From Maratus speciosus (lineage: Eukaryota; Arthropoda; Arachnida; Araneae; Salticidae): a DNA stretch of 64,000 nt. The translations under genes and the position numbers were made by a program. The notes under the pieces were generated by a model, which made no database searches, was not told where the DNA came from, and was given only the letters and a program-made list of their open reading frames with translations. This document shows, piece after piece, positions 61,101 through 64,000 of the stretch; positions within the stretch are counted from its first letter, which is position 1; every line of letters begins with the position of its first letter. Location of the stretch: contig OZ010787.1 of assembly GCA_963932465.1 (NCBI GenBank), forward strand, positions 12,149,284-12,213,283, given 5' to 3'.

Positions 61101-64000
61101 AGAAAAATAGCAAACTTCATTAATCAGGCACAGAAAAAAAGGGAATTTTGTCAATCGGGTGTGAAAAAATACCAAATCCCATTGGTCGGGTAGGAAAAAA
61201 TGTCATATTTAGTCAATCAGGTGTGGAAAAATAGCCAATTTGTTTGATCAGGCACGAAAAAATTGCGAATATTGCGATAATGTGCGGAAAAATTGAAAAA
61301 TAGTAAATTTTGTCAATCGGGTTTGAAAAAACAGTGAAGTTTTTCAATTGGGTATGGAAAAATTGTGAATTTTGTCAATGTGCAGCGGAAAAAAATCACA
61401 AATTCCGTTAGTCAGTTGAGATCATGAATTTCGTCGATCCCGGCGTAAAAAAATCATGAATTTTGTTGTTTAGAAGTAGAAAAATCTCAAATTTTGTTGA
61501 TTCACAGAAAAATAGAGAATTTTGTCAATCGGGTGTGAAAAAATAGCAAATCCCATTTGTCGAGTTGGAAAAAATGGCATATTTAGTTAATCAGGTGTGG
61601 AAAAATAGCGAATTTGTTTGATCAGGCACGAAAAAATTGCGAATTTTGCCGATAATGTGCGGAAAAATTGAAAAATAGTGAATTTTGTCAATCGGGTTTG
61701 AAAAAACAGTGAATTTTGTCAATTGGGTGTGGAAAAATTGTGAATTTTGTCAATGTGCAGTGGGAAAAAATCACAAATTCTGTCAGTCAGTTGAGATCAT
61801 GAATTTCGTCGATCCGGCGTGAAAAAATCGTGAATTTTGTTGTTTAGAAGGAGAAAAATCTCAAATTTTGTTGATTCACAGAAAACTAGCAAACTTCATT
61901 AATCAGGCACAGAAAAAAAGGGAATTTTGTCAACCGGGTGTGAAAAAATAGCAAATCCCATTTGTCGAGTAGGAAAAAATGGCATATTTAGTTAATCAGG
62001 TGTGGAAAAATAGCGAATTTGTTTGATCAGGCACGAAAAAATTGCGAATTTTGCCGATAATGTGCGGAAAATTTGAAAAATAGTGAATTTTGTCAATCGG
62101 GTGTGAAAAAACAGTGAATTTTGTCAATTGGGTGTGGAAAAATTGTGAATATTGTCAATGTGCAGCTGGAAAAAATCACAAATTCCGTCAGTCAGTTGAG
62201 ATCATGAATTTCGTCGATACGGCGTGAAAAAATCATGAATTTTGTTGTTTAGAAGTAGAAAAATCTCAAATTTTGTTGATTCACAGAAAAATAGGGAATT
62301 TTGTCAATCGGGTGTGAAAAAATAGCAAATTCCCATTGGTCGGGTAGGAAAAAATGGCATATTTACTCAATCAGGTGTAGAAAAATAGCGAATTTGTTTC
62401 ATCAAGCACGAAAAAATTGCGAATTTTGCAGATAATGTGCGGAAAAATTGAAAAATAGTGAATTTTGTCAATCGGGTGTGAAAAAACAGTGAATTTTGTC
62501 AATTGGGTGTGGAAAAATTGTGAATTTTGTCAATGTGCAGCGGGAAAAAATCACAAAATTCCGTCAGTCAGTTGAGATCATGAATTTCGTCGATACGGCG
62601 TGAAAAAATCATGAATTTTGTTGTTTAGAAGTAGAAAAATCTCAAATTTTGTTGATTCACAGAAAAATAGGGAATTTCGTCGATCCGGCGTGAAAAAATC
62701 GCGACTCCAATTAGTTGGGTAGGAAAAAATGGCGAATTTAGTCAATCAGGCGTGGAAAAATAGCAAATTTGTTTTATCAGGCACGAAAAAATTGCGAATA
62801 TTGTCGATAATGTGCGGAAAAATTAAAAAATAGTGAATTTTGTCAATCGGGTGTGAAAAAACAGAGGATTTTGTCTATTGGGTGAGGAAAACTCTTGAAT
62901 TTTGTCAATGTGCAGCGGAAAAAAATCACAAATTCCGTCAGCCAGTTGAGATCGTGAATTTCGTCGATCCGGCGTGAAAAAATCGTGAATTTTGTTGTTT
63001 AGAAGTAGAAAAATCTCAAATTTTGTTGATTCACAGAAAAATAGCAAACTTCATTAACACTAGAACGGCGGCGAGGGGTCATTTTGACCCTTGCCGAATG
63101 AAAACATTTCGATTCGAACCAGAATTTGTTTTATAATATAAGATTAAACTATGCTGAACAAAAATACATTAAATAAATAAGTTAAATAGTTCTAAATAAA
63201 AATTCTGATGTGAAATATTTTTATAAAACTTGAGCAAATTTCCCGCCGTTCTAGTGTTAATCAGGCACAGAAAAAAAGGGAATTTTGTGAATCGGGTGTG
63301 AAAAAATAGCAAATCCCATTCGTTGGGTAGGAAAAAAATGGCGAATTTAGTCAATCAGGCGTGGAAAAATAGCAAATTTGTTTGATCAGGCACGAAAAAA
63401 TTGCGAATATTGTCGATAATGTGCGGAAAATTTGAAAAATAGTGAATTTTGTCAATCGGGTGTGAAAAAACAGAGGATTTTGTCTATTGGGTGCGGAAAA
63501 CTTGTGAATTTTGTCAATGTGCAGCAGGAAAAAAATCACAAATTCCGTCAGCCAGTTGAGATCATGAATTTCGTCGATACGGCGTGAAAAAATCATGAAT
63601 TTTGTTGTTTAGAAGTAGAAAAATCTCAAATTTTGTTGATTCACAAAAAAATAGCAAACTTCATTAATCAGGCACAGAAAAAAAGGGAATTTTGTCAATC
63701 GGTTGTGAAAAAATAGCAAATCCCATTGGTCGGGTAGGAAAAAATGGCATATTTAGTCAATCAGGTGTGGAAAAATAGCGAATTTGTTTGATCAGGCACG
63801 AAAAAATTGCGAATTTTAACGATAATGTGCGCGAAAATTGAAAAATAATGAATTTTGTCAATCGGGTGTGAAAAAACAGTGAATTTTGTCAATTGGGTGT
63901 GGAAAAATTGTGAATATTGTCAATGTGCAGCGGGAAAAAATCACAAATTCCGTCAGTCAGTTGAGATCATGTATTTCGTCGATACGGCGTGAAAAAATCA
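58182..64000. repeat. 6.54-kb higher-order repeat, copy 3 (cut by the window edge)
   Basis: Collinear with copy 2 at offset 6,540-6,541 to the edge. One-base differences include GAGGCGAGG near 59909, an extra C near 61441, an extra C near 62333 and an extra A near 63337. Confidence 0.9.
63058..63256. mobile_element. piggyBac-type MITE, copy 10
   Basis: 199 bp, TTAA on both sides, perfect ends. It differs from copies 8 and 9 by one missing A in GAGCAAATTTCCC. Confidence 0.9.

Larger units (their letters stand above)
9878..64000. repeat. Hierarchical satellite array, ~31-bp monomer
   Basis: The whole stretch is built from ~31-bp monomers with the pattern GAATTTTGTCAATCGGGTGT followed by GAAAAAATAGC. 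About twelve diverged monomer types follow in fixed order and form a 374-bp unit. Many units carry a thirteenth monomer (CAAACTTCATTAATCAGGCA then CAGAAAAAAAG), giving 405 bp. Units are grouped into larger repeats (see sub-entries). One unit also contains a 39-base variant with an extra GAAAAATAGT and a 26-base one lacking the A-tract. The only foreign DNA is a 200-bp MITE in ten copies. The array runs off the right edge. No conserved open frame, promoter or RNA gene is visible inside. Confidence 0.95.

Noticed and set aside
10798..63596. Many open frames of 60-119 codons on both strands within the array, with Phe/Lys/Ile-rich repeated peptides
   Set aside because: They repeat only because the satellite repeats. 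They end at stop codons present in every unit, start at variable points, contain no domain and shift frame freely between copies. They are shadows of the satellite.
9878..64000. CRISPR array
   Set aside because: The ~31-bp repeats are contiguous, without unique spacers, and the window is eukaryotic in character with no cas genes.
9878..64000. Telomeric or subtelomeric simple repeat
   Set aside because: No TTAGGG-, TTAGG- or TTTAGGG-type tracts are present, and the monomer is 31 bp.
9878..64000. CENP-B box
   Set aside because: The closest words (TTCGTCGATCGGG and TTCGTCGATACGG) do not fit the NTTCGNNNNANNCGGGN spacing.

Overview
The window is eukaryotic and very AT-rich, with long introns or intergenic DNA, homopolymers, SINE/tRNA-like pieces, DNA-transposon remnants and a huge satellite. 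It is most likely from an invertebrate animal: the pogo-like transposase tail with a C-terminal zinc-binding motif and the TTAA-targeting MITE are common in such genomes. I cannot name the species. I see no intact protein-coding gene and no bacterial-type feature.

Left flank (1-9877). This is AT-rich, mostly non-coding DNA holding debris of mobile elements. It contains a ~500 bp foldback inverted repeat (761-1263), a TATA-type promoter candidate followed by a strong splice donor (3926-4130), and a decayed 3' end of a pogo/Tigger-like DDE transposase (4382-5227) bracketed by 35-bp imperfect inverted repeats. Further right are a possible tRNA-derived piece (near 6164), a degenerate ~150-bp tandem repeat with poly-C tracts that has been internally rearranged (6870-8230), a hairpin MITE-like palindrome (8388-8524), and a ~255 bp palindrome whose two arms each carry a 71-nt tRNA-like sequence (9521-9775).

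Satellite array (9878 to the right edge, about 54 kb, not closed). The base monomer is about 31 bp. Twelve or thirteen diverged monomers make 374- or 405-bp units. These are organised into 1.2-kb and 3.0-kb blocks on the left and a 6.54-kb higher-order repeat on the right (45476-51641, 51642-58181, 58182 to the edge). The last copies differ from each other at roughly a dozen positions by eye, while the left margin is clearly diverged, as expected when unequal exchange homogenises the interior of an array.

Inside the array sit ten copies of one 200-bp piggyBac-type MITE, each with TTAA duplicated on both sides and always at the same position of the unit. It inserted once and was then amplified with the satellite. 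Two closely related units near 38.2 and 39.0 kb carry the clean, empty TTAA site. The array also shows a strong G-over-C strand bias and A-tracts spaced at multiples of about 10.3 bp, which predicts curved DNA. A centromeric or heterochromatic role is possible but is inference only.
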